The notes beneath the pieces were generated by a model. That model saw nothing but the letters and a program-made list of their open reading frames with translations. It did not search any database and was not told the origin of the DNA. From Ignelater luminosus (Eukaryota; Arthropoda; Insecta; Coleoptera; Elateridae), in assembly GCA_011009095.1 (NCBI GenBank), contig VTPC01090542.1:89732-153731 (forward strand): DNA of 64,000 bases, read 5' to 3'. Of the stretch, positions 12,810-23,845 are shown in pieces. Every line of letters begins with the position of its first letter. Positions within the stretch are counted from its first letter, which is position 1. The position numbers were made by a program, and so were the translations under genes.

Positions 12810-15800
12810 TGGTTATATAGTTTTTGGGCTGATCAAAAGTGATCGAGGTAGGAATTTTTGGACTTAAGTCAGGAAAAGAATTTCCATTCTTTTTGAATAA
12901 TGCCGCAGTATGTTTGAGTCTTATAAGGCATTGATTGCTTGCAGACTGTTTTTCAAATTTTATATTGATTTTAACTACCACCATTCTTATTGGATTCCAT
13001 ATTTCTCGATACATTTATTGGATAATTTGCCAGTGCCATTAAGTTTCTCTCGTCTTTCTTTCTGTTGTACTTGCATTCGCAGGCATGCCTTTAATTAAAG
13101 AACTGAAGTAGTATATAAACGAGAACTTTTTACAAAGGGGTATAACTAATAGGTTTCACAGCAGATAATGTTTGTTTTTGAGAAATATGTCTCTTGTAGG
13201 TGTCTACGAGTAAAATTATCAATTTGATAGTAGGCATTATTGAGCTATCTAATCGCAAAATTGTATTTGTTAATGAACGCCACTTTGAGGAAGAAATCAA
13301 AATATCTGTACTGCCTACAGTCTTTTTTATATTTGATCATCTTTCACGTGCTAAATTTTGTCGTAACTTGTTTTTTAGTTATTTTATGCTTTGTTTGCGT
13401 GGTTTTTAAAAACACTTAAGTTGCACGAAATATAATCTCCGAATCTCAAGAAAATCTTAAAGTTTACCCATCAGAATGTAGCACGTTTGATAAGTATTTA
13501 CGAGCAATATTTTATACCCGGAGGAAGCTTTCAAAAGTTCTATGTTACCCTTAAATAATTCCAGGAAGAAGGCACTAAATTTTCTTTGATCAATTTCCCT
13601 TCAACGAAAAGTTTTAGGTAACTGAAAGAGATACTTCTAGTTCGTTGTACGTAGATTTTATAAACTTTTATAAAAAATTACTTCTCGCTTTATTTTTTCA
13701 CTTATAAATTCGAACACGGTTTTACACTATAAGTCAAAAAAGAAATAAATTACTATTGCCTTCTAAACTCATTTAAGTCGTTTTATAGCTGTATATCTTT
13801 ACGGTCTTTGAATATCGATGATAAATCGCAATTTAAATCTAGAAAATCTTAATGCTTTAAATTACATAATATGGAAATACTTTAAAACGTCGACACAAAT
13901 AACTGCTGAGATTTTAATAATTATAAGATATTTATAGAAATATAGAATCTTGCTAGAATCAGTAAATTATTAAGCTTGATACTAATTGAAAATTAATTAG
14001 TTTTGATACTTAAGGAATATTCAAGGTTCCCTTATAATCCCATTTAATAAGTCACGTGTAGCATAATTTGACACAATTCCAAAAATTTATAATATAAAGG
14101 AAACAAGGTGAAATATAACGTAGAATAACTTTTTACCTTGCCAGTTTTAATTAAAGTTAAATAATTAATTTGGCTACGTCATTATAAGACAAATAAAATC
14201 TAAGAGTTCTAGACACTATTGTTTCAAACTGTTACAGGAGTATTATATTAATTTATTATACGATAATTGCGTAAGAGAAAAAACTAAAAATATGGGAAAG
14301 AAACCGATTTAACGAAAGCAAATTAAATTTATATAACATACAGGATAAATAACGTGGCAAACTGGCACTGAAACCCAGTATACTCGTCCTTTTGTCATTA
14401 TCATTTAACGCAATCTCCTGCAATGACTTGTTTCTACTCTCATTTTTTTAAAAATAGTATCCTAGGAACTTGAGTTATTTATTAATACCTCCTCTCATCT
14501 AATCCTCTTGTTATAGAGTGAGAAAGCAAATTCCACTTCTTTTTTAGGTACCTTTAGCCCCACGTTCGGTGGACAGTATAAGACCTTGACTTCTCTTCAA
14601 TAATAAATCTTTTCCAGAGGAGCGGTTTGCTTCTAGGTAAGCATTTGACCAAAACGGAAAAGAGACAAAAATAAAGCAAGTGATATTTGTCTCTATCAAG
14701 AGATTGTGAACAGACATTTCCAGTGGCATAACCATAATCTTACTTCACTTTTTTCAATCTCTTCTGAACTGGTTCTACTACAAGCTTTAGTGAACGCTAG
14801 AAAGTAAGATCCTTGGTAGAATTTGGTCTTTCTATATTTTCTTCTTTTCCTCATCTGTCTTATCATGAGCCTGATCGCTTTTATTGCGATTTTTGAATTT
14901 GTCTGATCTGGGAGGATTCATTGATCTGACTGTTTTCGTATTTTTGCTTGACGGACGTCCATTCTCTAATGAAAAGGTGGATTATTGTCATTGAGTCTCA
15001 CGCTTTTAATGCTCACCTAAAATTTTAAAATGAAGGATTTTGTTATTGCCGATTCAGAACGGCCGGCTCCTAGCGGTTGTTCCATTGCCAGACAGCTCAT
15101 TGTTGTCTGTTTCATTGGTATTCATTTCAACGCTGTATCTACCTTTCAATTTCTGAAAGTTGCAAACTATTTTGAGTAATGAAACTCCAGTAACTTAACT
15201 TCGCTTGAAATTAAAAAAAAAATAGATAGATTTTAAGAAATACCATTTTTCTCTCTTCAGTTCTTCCAAAAATCCAAATATTTGTTTGTTGTTTTTAGTT
15301 TAATAGCGGTAAGAAACTATCCAGGTTCTGGACTGAGATTCTTCACAGTACTTTCACAGCTACGAAACTCCTATCTTTTATGCTACATTTCCATAAAACA
15401 TGAAAAAACAATGATAAACGAGAGCAACGATTTTATCAAAATTTAGTAAAGAGTTAGTTACCATAATAAGTATCTTGTTTCTTCTGAGGTGTTACGTATA
15501 TGACGGCATCTTACTACAGTGTCGTTTTCCAGATGTCTTTTCTAAATTCTCTTTCACTCAGTTAGTAAGTGGTATATGACTCTACTGTTATTGCTTTATC
15601 ATTCTTTATTGGGACTATGCGGACCATTTTATTTATATCTTGTTGGAGAATTTAGATTGGATTTGTCTGATCTGGGAGGGTTCATTGATCTGACTATTTT
15701 CGTAGTTTTGCCTCAAAAGTGATAATGCACAATGGGCTTTGAATTTTCAGTTGATTTAGGAAGCCTCATCAACAGTCATACTCATTTTAATGATACTAAT

Positions 15801-16390
15801 TAGATTACAAGTAGAACAGCTGTGATTTACAAATTTTCTCTGGCTACTGAAAGAAAGTTAAACTTTAATCTGTTATCTGAAAAAATACTTAATGTAGTAT
15901 TAGATCTAGACATTCAAGATTATTAGATATTAACATTAGAGTAAGCAAGACTTTGGCTTTTTTTGTAATGAAATAATCTAATGTACGTCTCGAGACCTAT
16001 TTCAGGTTTTTCTGTTCTTTGCGGCATTTGGGAATATCTTTTGTCCTCTATTTTATTAGGGCAATAAATGCTAAGTTAGCTCATTTTTGCAAACTTCTCA
16101 CTCTGTTCAAAATTACATCTATGGTCAATTTGTTCAATTCAATAGCTGTAGGCAGGAGCACAGGTAAACTGCCAGTGGGTAAAATATATAGGCAGTCAAA
16201 TAGCTCTTAAGTAAATCAAGAGTAATAAAATGAAAATAAAAAGCAAGAATTAAAAAAAATAAAGAAATACCAAATAATTATAAAAAAATATTTAATAAAA
16301 AATTTAATACAAAACTACTATCATAACAGGAATAATACAAAATAAGTAACAACTATAATGGCATAAGTTGATTTTATAATAATACATTTT
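12810..16390. other. Spacer with one dispersed direct repeat
   Basis: No gene recognised. It holds a 55-base near-identical direct repeat (14893-14947 and 15657-15711, listed separately). A TATA-like GTATATAAACGAG at about 13110 has no convincing coding exon after it. Confidence 0.4.
14893..15711. repeat. Pair of 55-base direct repeats, 764 bases apart
   Basis: Copies at 14893-14947 and 15657-15711 share GTCTGATCTGGGAGG, then TTCATTGATCTGACT, with about four differences. Flanking sequence is not clearly similar. They could be two fragments of one old repeat family or a short duplication. Confidence 0.65.
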
Positions 16391-16394
16391 TAAA

Positions 16395-17117
16395 TTATCT
16401 TCTCCATAATGGTGGAGCAAGGGCAGTAGCTAGAGGAGGTACAACAGGTGGTGCGGCAAGTGCAGTAGCTACAGGAGGTACAACAGCTGGTGCGGCAAGT
16501 GCAGGGGCTACATGTGGAGCATATGCAGGAGCGTATGCAGAGGCGTATGCAGGAGCGTGTGCAGGAGCATATGCAGGAGCGTATGCAGAGGCGTATGCAG
16601 GAGCGTGTGCAGGAGCATATGCAGGAGCATAAGCAGAAGCAAAAGCTGGTGCTGGAAGAGCAGGAGCTAAAGGTGATGGTAATGCATGGGGAACAGGACC
16701 TGCTAGAGGTAAAGGAACAACTGGAGCTGACAGTAAGCTTGGAGGGTGAATCGAACGAGCTTGTGGAATAACAGCCGGCCCTAGTGGTAGAGGTGCGGCT
16801 ACTGGTGCTATAGGTGGAAGCACTCCTGCAGCTAATGGTGCAGCATGAACAACTGGAGGTGGAATTGCTGGAAGAATTCTGCTGAATATGTTAACGCTGG
16901 CTGCAAAAGGTGGAACGTTGTATGGGACTGCACGAGTGTAACTTATAGCGGGTGCTACCGCCACGGGAGCTGGAGCTAATGCAGGACCAACAATGCTAGC
17001 CTTTACAGTTGCTGTTGCTGTTAGTACCAATAATAAAACAGTCTGAAAGAAAAAACATTAAAAGTTATTTTAAGTTTTTGGTTCCAAAAGTAGTTTTCTC
17101 ACCTTTGATAATGCCAT
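16395..17117 (-). CDS. Cuticular protein 2, Ala/Pro-rich with internal repeats
   Basis: Two-exon gene for a predicted 220-residue secreted structural protein. Exon 1 is 17103-17117 (MALSK), the intron is 60 bases with GTGAGA and TTTCAG ends, and exon 2 is 16395-17042. The joined N-terminus MALSKTVLLLVLTATATVKA is a signal peptide. The mature protein is almost only Ala, Pro, Val, Leu and Tyr, without cysteine and without an RR domain. Residues about 140-180 are a repeat block (SAYAPAYAPAHAPAYA) coded by an exactly duplicated 48-base unit; a second repeat of about 42 bases codes the VVPPVATALAAPP-type tail. The end is APPLWRR. A TATA box is at 17223-17230. ATTAAA-type poly(A) signals lie downstream near 16290-16310. 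Composition, structure and neighbours point to a cuticular protein; the exact subfamily is not certain. Confidence 0.87.
16516..16640 (-). repeat. Exact 48-base coding tandem duplication in cuticular gene 2
   Basis: Two identical 48-base units (16516-16563 and 16564-16611), each made of four 12-base subunits like GGAGCGTATGCA, followed by a partial third unit. Identity at every base suggests recent expansion by slippage or unequal exchange. Confidence 0.9.
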
Positions 17118-17222
17118 TATTCTTAAGATTCACAATTTAATATTAAACTAAATATTATTTGTTTCTAAGTATTCAATTAAGTAATTAAATGTAAACTGTG
17201 CTCGGTCAAGGTGTTTAGTAAG

Positions 17223-17230
17223 TATTTATA
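17223..17230 (-). promoter_or_regulatory. TATA box of cuticular gene 2
   Basis: TATAAATA on the minus strand, about 106 bases upstream of the start codon. Confidence 0.65.
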
Positions 17231-17239
17231 GTGAAAGAC

Positions 17240-17745
17240 TTACCCCCGAAAATTTACTAATCAATAGGAAGTAAAGTGAAAATAGTCGGTACTGTCGTTA
17301 ATAAAACGTGACTTCTTTACGTAAAAATGTCCTCTTGATTAATTTGGACGTGATCGATATCGCACTTTGGTTTCCATTTCCGGACTTGTTATTCAATTCG
17401 TTACACATTGGGTCTTTGTAGTAGAACATTGGGCAATGTTAGTACGATTAATGATTATTTTATGTGTAATTAAGGTAATTTGAATCACTTTGTTTTTGCA
17501 TTTAATTTTAAATCGTAAATTATGCTGCTAACTGTTTTTATTTAAGATACTAATAATAGAGGTGTCAATAATATGATATGAGTGAACGATTTAAATTTAC
17601 TACTAATTTCAATCGGCAGGATTCTTACATCACCAAGATAATTTTATACTCATTCATAAAGAGGGTTACAATTATCGAAACACAAACAAGTTTTACAGCA
17701 GAACAAAGCCATTAATAGATTTTTGATTATTCATTACTTATGATT
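17240..17745. other. Spacer, nothing recognised
   Basis: AT-rich sequence upstream of cuticular gene 2. Regulatory sites may lie here but none can be named. Confidence 0.4.
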
Positions 17746-18159
17746 AAAAAACGGATTCTTAGGATATTAAAATGTCAGAAATAGGATCCTAAAATAGGAA
17801 AGATAGAAAAAGATATAGGACAAAAATCCTAAATCAAAAAACTGGAAAATTTCAACGTTTGAATAATTTACATTTTATTTAGTAATAGATGTAGATACAT
17901 ACATTTCTGAATTTACGTATCTGTTAATTCTAAATTGGTTCTATGTGACAGAAAAGCATCACATACAAAATACTGCTCCAAATTTTCAATCGTAAAATTT
18001 GTACGTTTCTTTGTTAAAATGAATTTGAACCACGAAAAGTTGCGTTCAACATCACTTGATGTAATAGATGCATATTTGTAAATTGGAAAATTTTGTAGTA
18101 AACTTTGGATGTCAACACTTTCCCCAGGTAATAATTTTTAACGAACGCCAAAGCAGTCG

Positions 18160-18440
18160 TTACTGAATTTACAAAGTCTGGCTGTCTGTCCGTCTGGCTG
18201 TCTGTCCGTTCGCCTGTCCGCATTTGTTTTAAATTTGGACTTCAGATTTGAAAACTAAAGACTACGTGGTATCTTCGTTTTTTGATAACTGTTCGGGTAC
18301 ATGATCAAAATGGCCGCCAAGAACTGGAAAATTTAAAAAAAATTTTTTTTACTTTAGAATCGTATTCTACATTACAAAAATGAGAGACATGCATAGTTTT
18401 TTGATATCACCTCCGGAACATGATCAAAATGGTCGCCAAA
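18160..18440. repeat. Repeat insertion inside the hAT remnant
   Basis: Breaks the hAT reading between EVETSF and the C-terminal block. It contains a GTCTGTCC/GGCTGTCT microsatellite-like stretch (about 18178-18225) and two copies of a roughly 42-base segment with ACATGATCAAAATGG and GCCGCCAA or GTCGCCAA (18279-18320 and 18398-18439; period 119). Family unknown. Confidence 0.55.
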
Positions 18441-19445
18441 ATTTGAAAGACGTTTCTACTTCTTGAATTATGGTTAATGAATCTATAAGAGATAATCCAA
18501 CTTTCTCTAGTTTTCTCATGCTTGAAATTAGAATTTTAAAATGAGTTTTAATGTAAAGGAGATTGTTTTTTATATTTGGTCGATTTAAATAACCTTGTGC
18601 TTTAACAATAGCTTCAGAATCTGATTCTAGGCTCAGAACAACCTGTAAGAGTTTATCCATTAAATAAAAAATCGTATAAAAACCACTTCAAAATACCTCT
18701 TTTATTTTCTCAAAATTGTCAACATAAAAAGCTGTTGCTTCCGTCCAGGTACACCATCTGGTTAAAACAGGTTCTGGTGGTAATGGCAATTCTGGTATTT
18801 TTTTTTAATAAAGTTCAATCCGTAAAGGTGCTTTGAAGAAAATCTTTTTAATGGACGATACCAAAACGTTAATATCCTGATGTTGCAAACGAATTGTTTC
18901 GCACACAAGATTTAAACCATGAGCCATACAGGTTAGATGGATTAAATATGGGCAAAATATTTTTATATTGGTTTCACACTTTACTATATATGAAGCTCCG
19001 TCCGTTAACAGTAGTTTTGCTCTTTCATTTTTTATGCCCGAAGGCCATAATGCAGCTGCAAAATGATAACATAAAATTAAAATTCTGCGTAATACACTAC
19101 CATTCCCTATTTACCTAAAGAATTATTTATAAACCTTGCCATGGCTGCGCTGTTTGTTCTTTCTAGTGGTTTGAATGCTAAAACTATAGAACTCGTTATT
19201 TCCTCGCTGTTTAACTTTCCATAATCATGTTTGCTATATTTCGGGCTGTGATGTCTGTGGTTTTATCAACAGAAACCCAAATGTCAGAATCACTAACAAT
19301 CTGACGAATTTTCACCAAAACCTGTAGTACACAATCAATTAATTTGTTATTCAAACAACGACAACCAAAACCATGCATTTTGATGACATTTTGGCAAATA
19401 ATTTTTCCTCAACGTCAATTCACTTAGGATATTTGCTATTGCCAT

Positions 19446-19565
19446 ACTCTGTTGCGATATTTTGTCGTTCACCACTCTCCCCAATTATGAGCAACATCTT
19501 CATGGAGAAGTTTGAGCAGAAGGTGATATCTCAGTCTGGCTAACGACAAAATATCGCAACAGAGT
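19446..19565. repeat. Perfect 24-base inverted repeat with 72-base loop
   Basis: Arms at 19446-19469 and 19542-19565 are exact reverse complements (ACTCTGTTGCGATATTTTGT and so on). The structure sits in a segment that interrupts the hAT coding sequence, so it may be a short foldback insertion or a template-switch inversion. Confidence 0.85.
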
Positions 19566-20498
19566 GTGACAACAGCCCAATTAACACCTCAAATGAGAAT
19601 CCACACTTATCAACTTTACGACAACAATTGGGATATTTCTGCCGCAATGTTTTTATAAACATTTAATTAACCCTGGTGATCTCATTTTATAAAAAGAAAT
19701 ATTAGCACCCAAGAAGGCACCACACAGGTCTATACAAAATTGATTACCAAAGGCAACCTGATTAATACCAGTAACTAAAGTTTGTTTATACGGTTCTTTT
19801 TTGATATCCGATATGTGTTGATCCCTTCTCAATGAAACACTCGGTTACATGATTTGCAAAAGAGCATTTCTTTCCTTTCATCGGAAATCTACAAAAGCTC
19901 CACGTTTTTGGCTGTTTTTAGCCATTTCTGAATTTTTTCTTCCTAGGTTTGTTTGTGTTTAGGCATGTTTAGATTCTATTCTAGTAAATAGCTAAATTCA
20001 GATTCATCCGAAACTGGTCTACTGCGCACATTCCTCAATAAGGTCTAAGCATTATTAAAGTTAGGTCGCATGGAAATGGCTAAAGTACCCACACAGCTGC
20101 ATTGAGATGCAAACTAAGTTCAAGTTGTTATATCTCAACTGAGGGAATACATAAAAGAAAAAAAAATATCCTAAAATAAGAAGCTAAAATAATTTAGGAT
20201 CAACATTCGTAATTTAGGAATTTAGAAAAAATAAAGTGGGTGTCAAATGAGTTACTTTTTATAGAAATAAGTTTATAACTCGGTTTTCGTTCACGCCCTA
20301 AATAATTAATAAAAAGGATCTTTTCTACGAATCCGCTCTTTACTTATGATGTATACTTAAAATCAAATGAGCTTTATTGACAGGTTTTTAAGTACTTTCA
20401 AAAGCAAAATTTTAAAATGGTTCGTTCTTGTAGACGATCTAATTTCATTAGAACTTTGAAATACTTGTTATAACAGCTGTTATAAAAATTCAGATTTA

Positions 20499-21792
20499 CG
20501 AGGGTGGTCTGAAAAGTTTCCGACCTAACAAAGATACAAGACATTTTTTCTGAAAATTCTTTTTTATTTTTCAAGATAGTCTCCTTGTAACTCTACACAC
20601 TTCTCCCAGCGATGCTCCCATCTCTGTAACCCGTCCAAATAGTACTCGGCATTTTTCTCTGCTAAATAATTGTTCACGAAGGTGATTGCTTCTTCATTTG
20701 ACGAAAATCTTTGTCCTCCGAACGCCATTTTTAGATGAGGGAACAAACAGAAGTCGCTTGGGGCTAGATCTGGTGAGTAAGGCGGATGATCAAGCAGTTC
20801 AAACCGTAATTCGTGAATTTTCGCCATGGCAACCGCTGAGGTGTGAGACGGTGCGTTGTCTTGGTGAAACAGGATTTTCTTTTTCTGCAAATGTGGCCGT
20901 TTTTTCGCAAGTTCTGTCTTCAGCTTGTCAAGTAATGATGCATAGTATGCTCCTGTAATGATTTTTCCTTTTTGAAGATAATCGATTAAAATAACTCCAT
21001 GACTATCCCAAAAAACAGTCGCCATCACTTTCCTAGCCGAAAAAACAGTTTTTGCTTTTTTTGGAGCCGGTTCCCCCCTTTGCAGTCCACTGTTTGGATT
21101 GTATTTTTGTTTCGGGCGTATAATGGTGTATCCAAGTTTCATCTACAGTAATTAATCGGCGCCAAAACTCGGATTTATTTCGCCTAAACTGCTCCAAAAG
21201 AGCGTTGGAAATATTCATTCGAACACGTTTTTGGTCTAACGTGAGCAAACGCGGCACCCAACGCGCGGACAGCTTTCTCATGCCTAAATATTGATTTAAT
21301 ATGTGACAAACACGTTCTTTTGACATGTTCATAACCTCTGCTATCTCTCTCACTTTGATTCGGCGGTCGTCTAGCACCATTTGGTGAACTGTGGCGATGT
21401 TTTCGTCGGTAGTTGCAGTTTTTGGACGTCCCGGACGTTCATCGTCTCCCAAGCTCTTACGGCCACGTTTAAATTCAGCAGCCCAAAATTTCACTGTGGT
21501 AAATGATGGTACAGAGTCCCCATACACAGAATCCAACTCATCCTTTATTTGCGAAGGCGTATTGCCTTTCAAAAACAAATATTTAATGACAGCTCGATAC
21601 TCGATTTTGTCCATTTTCACAAAAAAACTCACATCAACTCACTCAAACGACTGTTACATAAAAACTGCGCGTCCAAAATGGCTGAAACTTTGGTGAGTAA
21701 CTGTCAACAGATGAACAACGAAATTCAGTAGCTTTTATTTACGAGTGCTGCCATCTTCACGTTGAGGTCGGAAACTTTTCAGACCACCCTCG
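20499..21792 (-). mobile_element. Nearly intact mariner element (DD34D), 1294 bp
   Basis: A full-length mariner with 28-base perfect terminal inverted repeats starting CGAGGGTGGTCTGAAAAGTT, flanked by TA target duplications (20497-20498 and 21793-21794). Length and termini are typical of mariner. The single transposase gene lies on the minus strand. Perfect ends and a near-complete gene argue for a young insertion. Confidence 0.95.
20564..21614 (-). pseudogene. Mariner transposase with one frameshift
   Basis: Cut-and-paste transposase of about 345-350 residues; it would bind the inverted repeats and cut in the nucleus. The start is the ATG at 21614 (MDKIEYRAVIKYLFLKGNTP), within the usual N-terminal helix-turn-helix; an upstream GTG extends the frame but is unlikely. 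Recognisable parts: GRPK linker (PGRPKTATTDENI), WVPRLLT, first catalytic Asp in VDETWIHHY, second in HQDNAPSH, third in SPDLAPSDF, with exactly 34 residues between the last two, which defines DD34D mariner. The coding frame changes once, at a run of six G on the coding strand (21073-21078), between QWTAKG and GEPAPKKAK. No other lesion is seen. A one-base homopolymer change is also a common sequencing error, so functional status is open. Confidence 0.93.
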
Positions 21793-21794
21793 TA

Positions 21795-22538
21795 AGTGAT
21801 TATTGGAGAGGCCTTATCCTAAGTTATTTTACTTCGACTTCGGTTATAATTGTCTGCAACTCTAGTAACACTAATTTATTTACTAAAGGAAAGAAAATTT
21901 AATTTTTTTTAATTTAGAAAATTATAGAAGAAAGGAACTTTCAGTTTGGATAAAAGATTCTCTATGGAAGAATGTCATATAACACTCTGCAAAATTACAT
22001 GTCACATTGAACGAAAATTCGCCATCAGATTTTTAATTACTGACTGTCATATAATAAACAGTAGAAGTACACAACCAGATATTATTATTCATTTATTCAA
22101 GGTAGGCCATGGAAATTTTATAGATTTCACCAGTATATTATTGACAGCTTAAGAAATTGGTGGAGGTTAGGTTAAAATGAATTTTATATTACATTTTACA
22201 GCACATTGCATTGGTCACGTTGTCAAATCAGCATTAACTAAAATTGTTTTATTGAGATAATGATCTAGAATAATTTCGTTAACTTTTTGTGTTTTTAATA
22301 ATCAAACAGTGCATTGCAATTATGGATTTTTACGGTCGCATTTCTGATGCAAAATTAAATTTTTTGATTTACATTTGGAAATCAGAAAAACACTGGCAAC
22401 ATAAGATGCCAACAACCCACAAAAACAAAATTTTCAATTTTGCCATTCAACAAAATATAATAACTTTTTTTGTAGTTTGTCAACTTAACAGAAATAAATC
22501 ATAGCCCACCCTGCTGTTTTATAATTTGAAGCAGATAA
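21795..22538. other. Spacer between two transposons
   Basis: No recognised gene. Frames at 21946-22152 and 22289-22504 do not resemble known proteins. Confidence 0.4.
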
Positions 22539-22540
22539 TA

Positions 22541-23845
22541 AAGGGTTTTCCAATAAGAGGTGTTATTTTGATATTCAAAGAAAAGTGCCATTTTTTAATA
22601 TAAATGATCGGATGTTTATTTCATTATAAAGAGGAAGGTATGCCGTTAATAGTGGAAAATAACATCAGGCAAATGACCACCACGACCACGCTTACAGGAC
22701 AATATCCTTTTCATGAAATTTTCCATAACCAAATCGCAAAGTGGCTGCCCTATGTCCTCGATAGCCTCACGAATTCCATCTTTGAGGTCTTGAATCGACG
22801 CTGGGCTGTTGGCGTAGACCTTCTCTTTCACGTGGCCCCAAAGAAAGAAGTCGCAAGGTGTTAAATCACAAGATCTCGGTGGCCAATTGTGATCACCTCT
22901 TCGAGAGATAACACGGTCCGGAAACTTTTTCCGTAAAAGATCAATGGTTTCGTTGCTTGTGTGGCACGTAGCGCCGTCTTGTTGAAAGTAAACGTTGTCC
23001 AGATCAATACCATCCAATTCCGGCCATAAAAAATCGTTAATCATCTCTCGATAGCGCAATCCAGTCACCGTAACTGTTGCTCCAGCCTCATTTTCGAAAA
23101 AGTAAGGTCCAATGACTCCGCCGGACCATAAACCGCACCAAACAGTCACACGTTGAGGATAGAGAGACTTTTCAACAATAACTCTTGGATTTTCTGAGCC
23201 CCAGATCCGACAATTTTGCTTGTTGACGAAGCCACCGAGGTGGAAATGGGCCTCATCACTCAAGATGATTTTTCGATGGAATTCTGGATCATTTTCATGC
23301 ATTTCAACGACCCAATCAGCAAAGACACGACGTTGTTGATGATCGGCCGGCTTGAGTTCTTGTGTTAACTGGACTTTATAAGCCTTAAGACCCAAATCTT
23401 TATGCAAAATACGGTGTAATGACGTTTGGGGAATGGCTAATTCCAAAAAACGACGAGGAATGGACAAACCTGGGTTTTCTTTAACACTTTCGGCTACAAC
23501 AGCAATATTCTCGGCTGTTCTTGAGCGACGTGCACGGGTTTTATTCTTCACATCACTAACTTGTCCCAAGAGCTCGAATTTTTTCACCAATTTCTGTATT
23601 GCGGTCCGACAAGGTGCTTCACGGTGACCCAAAAATGTTCGAGTTTTACGAACCGTCTCTGCCAAATTTTCACCATTTTTATAGTGAATTTTAATAATTT
23701 CAATGCGTTGTTGAAGCGTGTATCGTTCCATATTTATTAATGGCGTAGTTTCTACTTGTCAAATGTCAAAAAATGATAGCTTCAAAAGTGACATCTACCG
23801 AAATAGCGGGCTATTCAAAATAACACCTCTTATTGGAAAACCCTT
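22541..23845 (-). mobile_element. Apparently intact rosa-like DD41D Tc1/mariner element, 1305 bp
   Basis: A complete element with 31-base perfect terminal inverted repeats beginning AAGGGTTTTCCAATAAGAGG, flanked by TA target duplications (22539-22540 and 23846-23847). It contains one uninterrupted transposase gene filling most of its length. By catalytic spacing it belongs to the rare rosa (DD41D) branch of the IS630-Tc1-mariner superfamily, first known from Ceratitis rosa. Perfect ends and an open gene suggest a very recent insertion. Confidence 0.93.
22646..23731 (-). CDS. DD41D (rosa-like) transposase, intact, 361 aa
   Basis: DDE transposase predicted to excise and reinsert its own element at TA sites in the nucleus. 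The frame is open from an ATG 114 bases inside the right end to a stop 105 bases inside the left end. Residues 1-55 are a helix-turn-helix (MERYTLQQRIEIIKIHYKNG), 60-75 a basic linker (KNKTRARRSRT), 85-135 a second DNA-binding region. The catalytic core has Asp159 in LSDEAHFHL, Asp252 in FQQDGATCH and Asp294 in LTPCDFFLWG. Exactly 41 residues separate Asp252 and Asp294. WPPRSCDLTP before the last Asp is the usual PPRSPDLTP-type motif with Cys in place of Pro. All three acids are present and no stop or frameshift is seen, so activity is possible but not shown. Confidence 0.95.
   Translation of the reverse strand: MERYTLQQRIEIIKIHYKNGENLAETVRKTRTFLGHREAPCRTAIQKLVKKFELLGQVSDVKNKTRARRSRTAENIAVVAESVKENPGLSIPRRFLELAIPQTSLHRILHKDLGLKAYKVQLTQELKPADHQQRRVFADWVVEMHENDPEFHRKIILSDEAHFHLGGFVNKQNCRIWGSENPRVIVEKSLYPQRVTVWCGLWSGGVIGPYFFENEAGATVTVTGLRYREMINDFLWPELDGIDLDNVYFQQDGATCHTSNETIDLLRKKFPDRVISRRGDHNWPPRSCDLTPCDFFLWGHVKEKVYANSPASIQDLKDGIREAIEDIGQPLCDLVMENFMKRILSCKRGRGGHLPDVIFHY

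Larger units (their letters stand above)
17755..20235 (-). mobile_element. hAT-superfamily transposon remnant
   Basis: A decayed hAT element, transposase on the minus strand, entering near 19965 (MPKHKQT). Readable hAT blocks in order: a BED-like finger region with LFCKSCNRVF (about 19860), LCGAFLGANISFYK and KHCGRNIP (about 19700), TLRKNYLP (about 19400), VDKTTDITARNIANMIM (about 19260), HGLNLVCETIRL (about 18910), PEPVLTRWCTWTEATAFYVD (about 18760), a 78-residue clean stretch at 18424-18660, and the C-terminal dimerisation block SSDVERNFSWFKFILTKKRT (about 18040). Several stops and frame changes are present, and the gene is interrupted by two insertions (about 18160-18440 and 19430-19620). 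Short subterminal motifs ATCCTAAA or complement occur near both outer edges (17750-17840 and 20170-20225), as in many hAT elements. Exact ends and target duplication were not determined. Confidence 0.75.

Noticed and set aside
16490-16771. Plus-strand 93-codon frame rich in MQERMQRR repeats
   Set aside because: It is the antisense reading of the Ala/Pro repeat block of cuticular gene 2 and has no start context or signal of its own.
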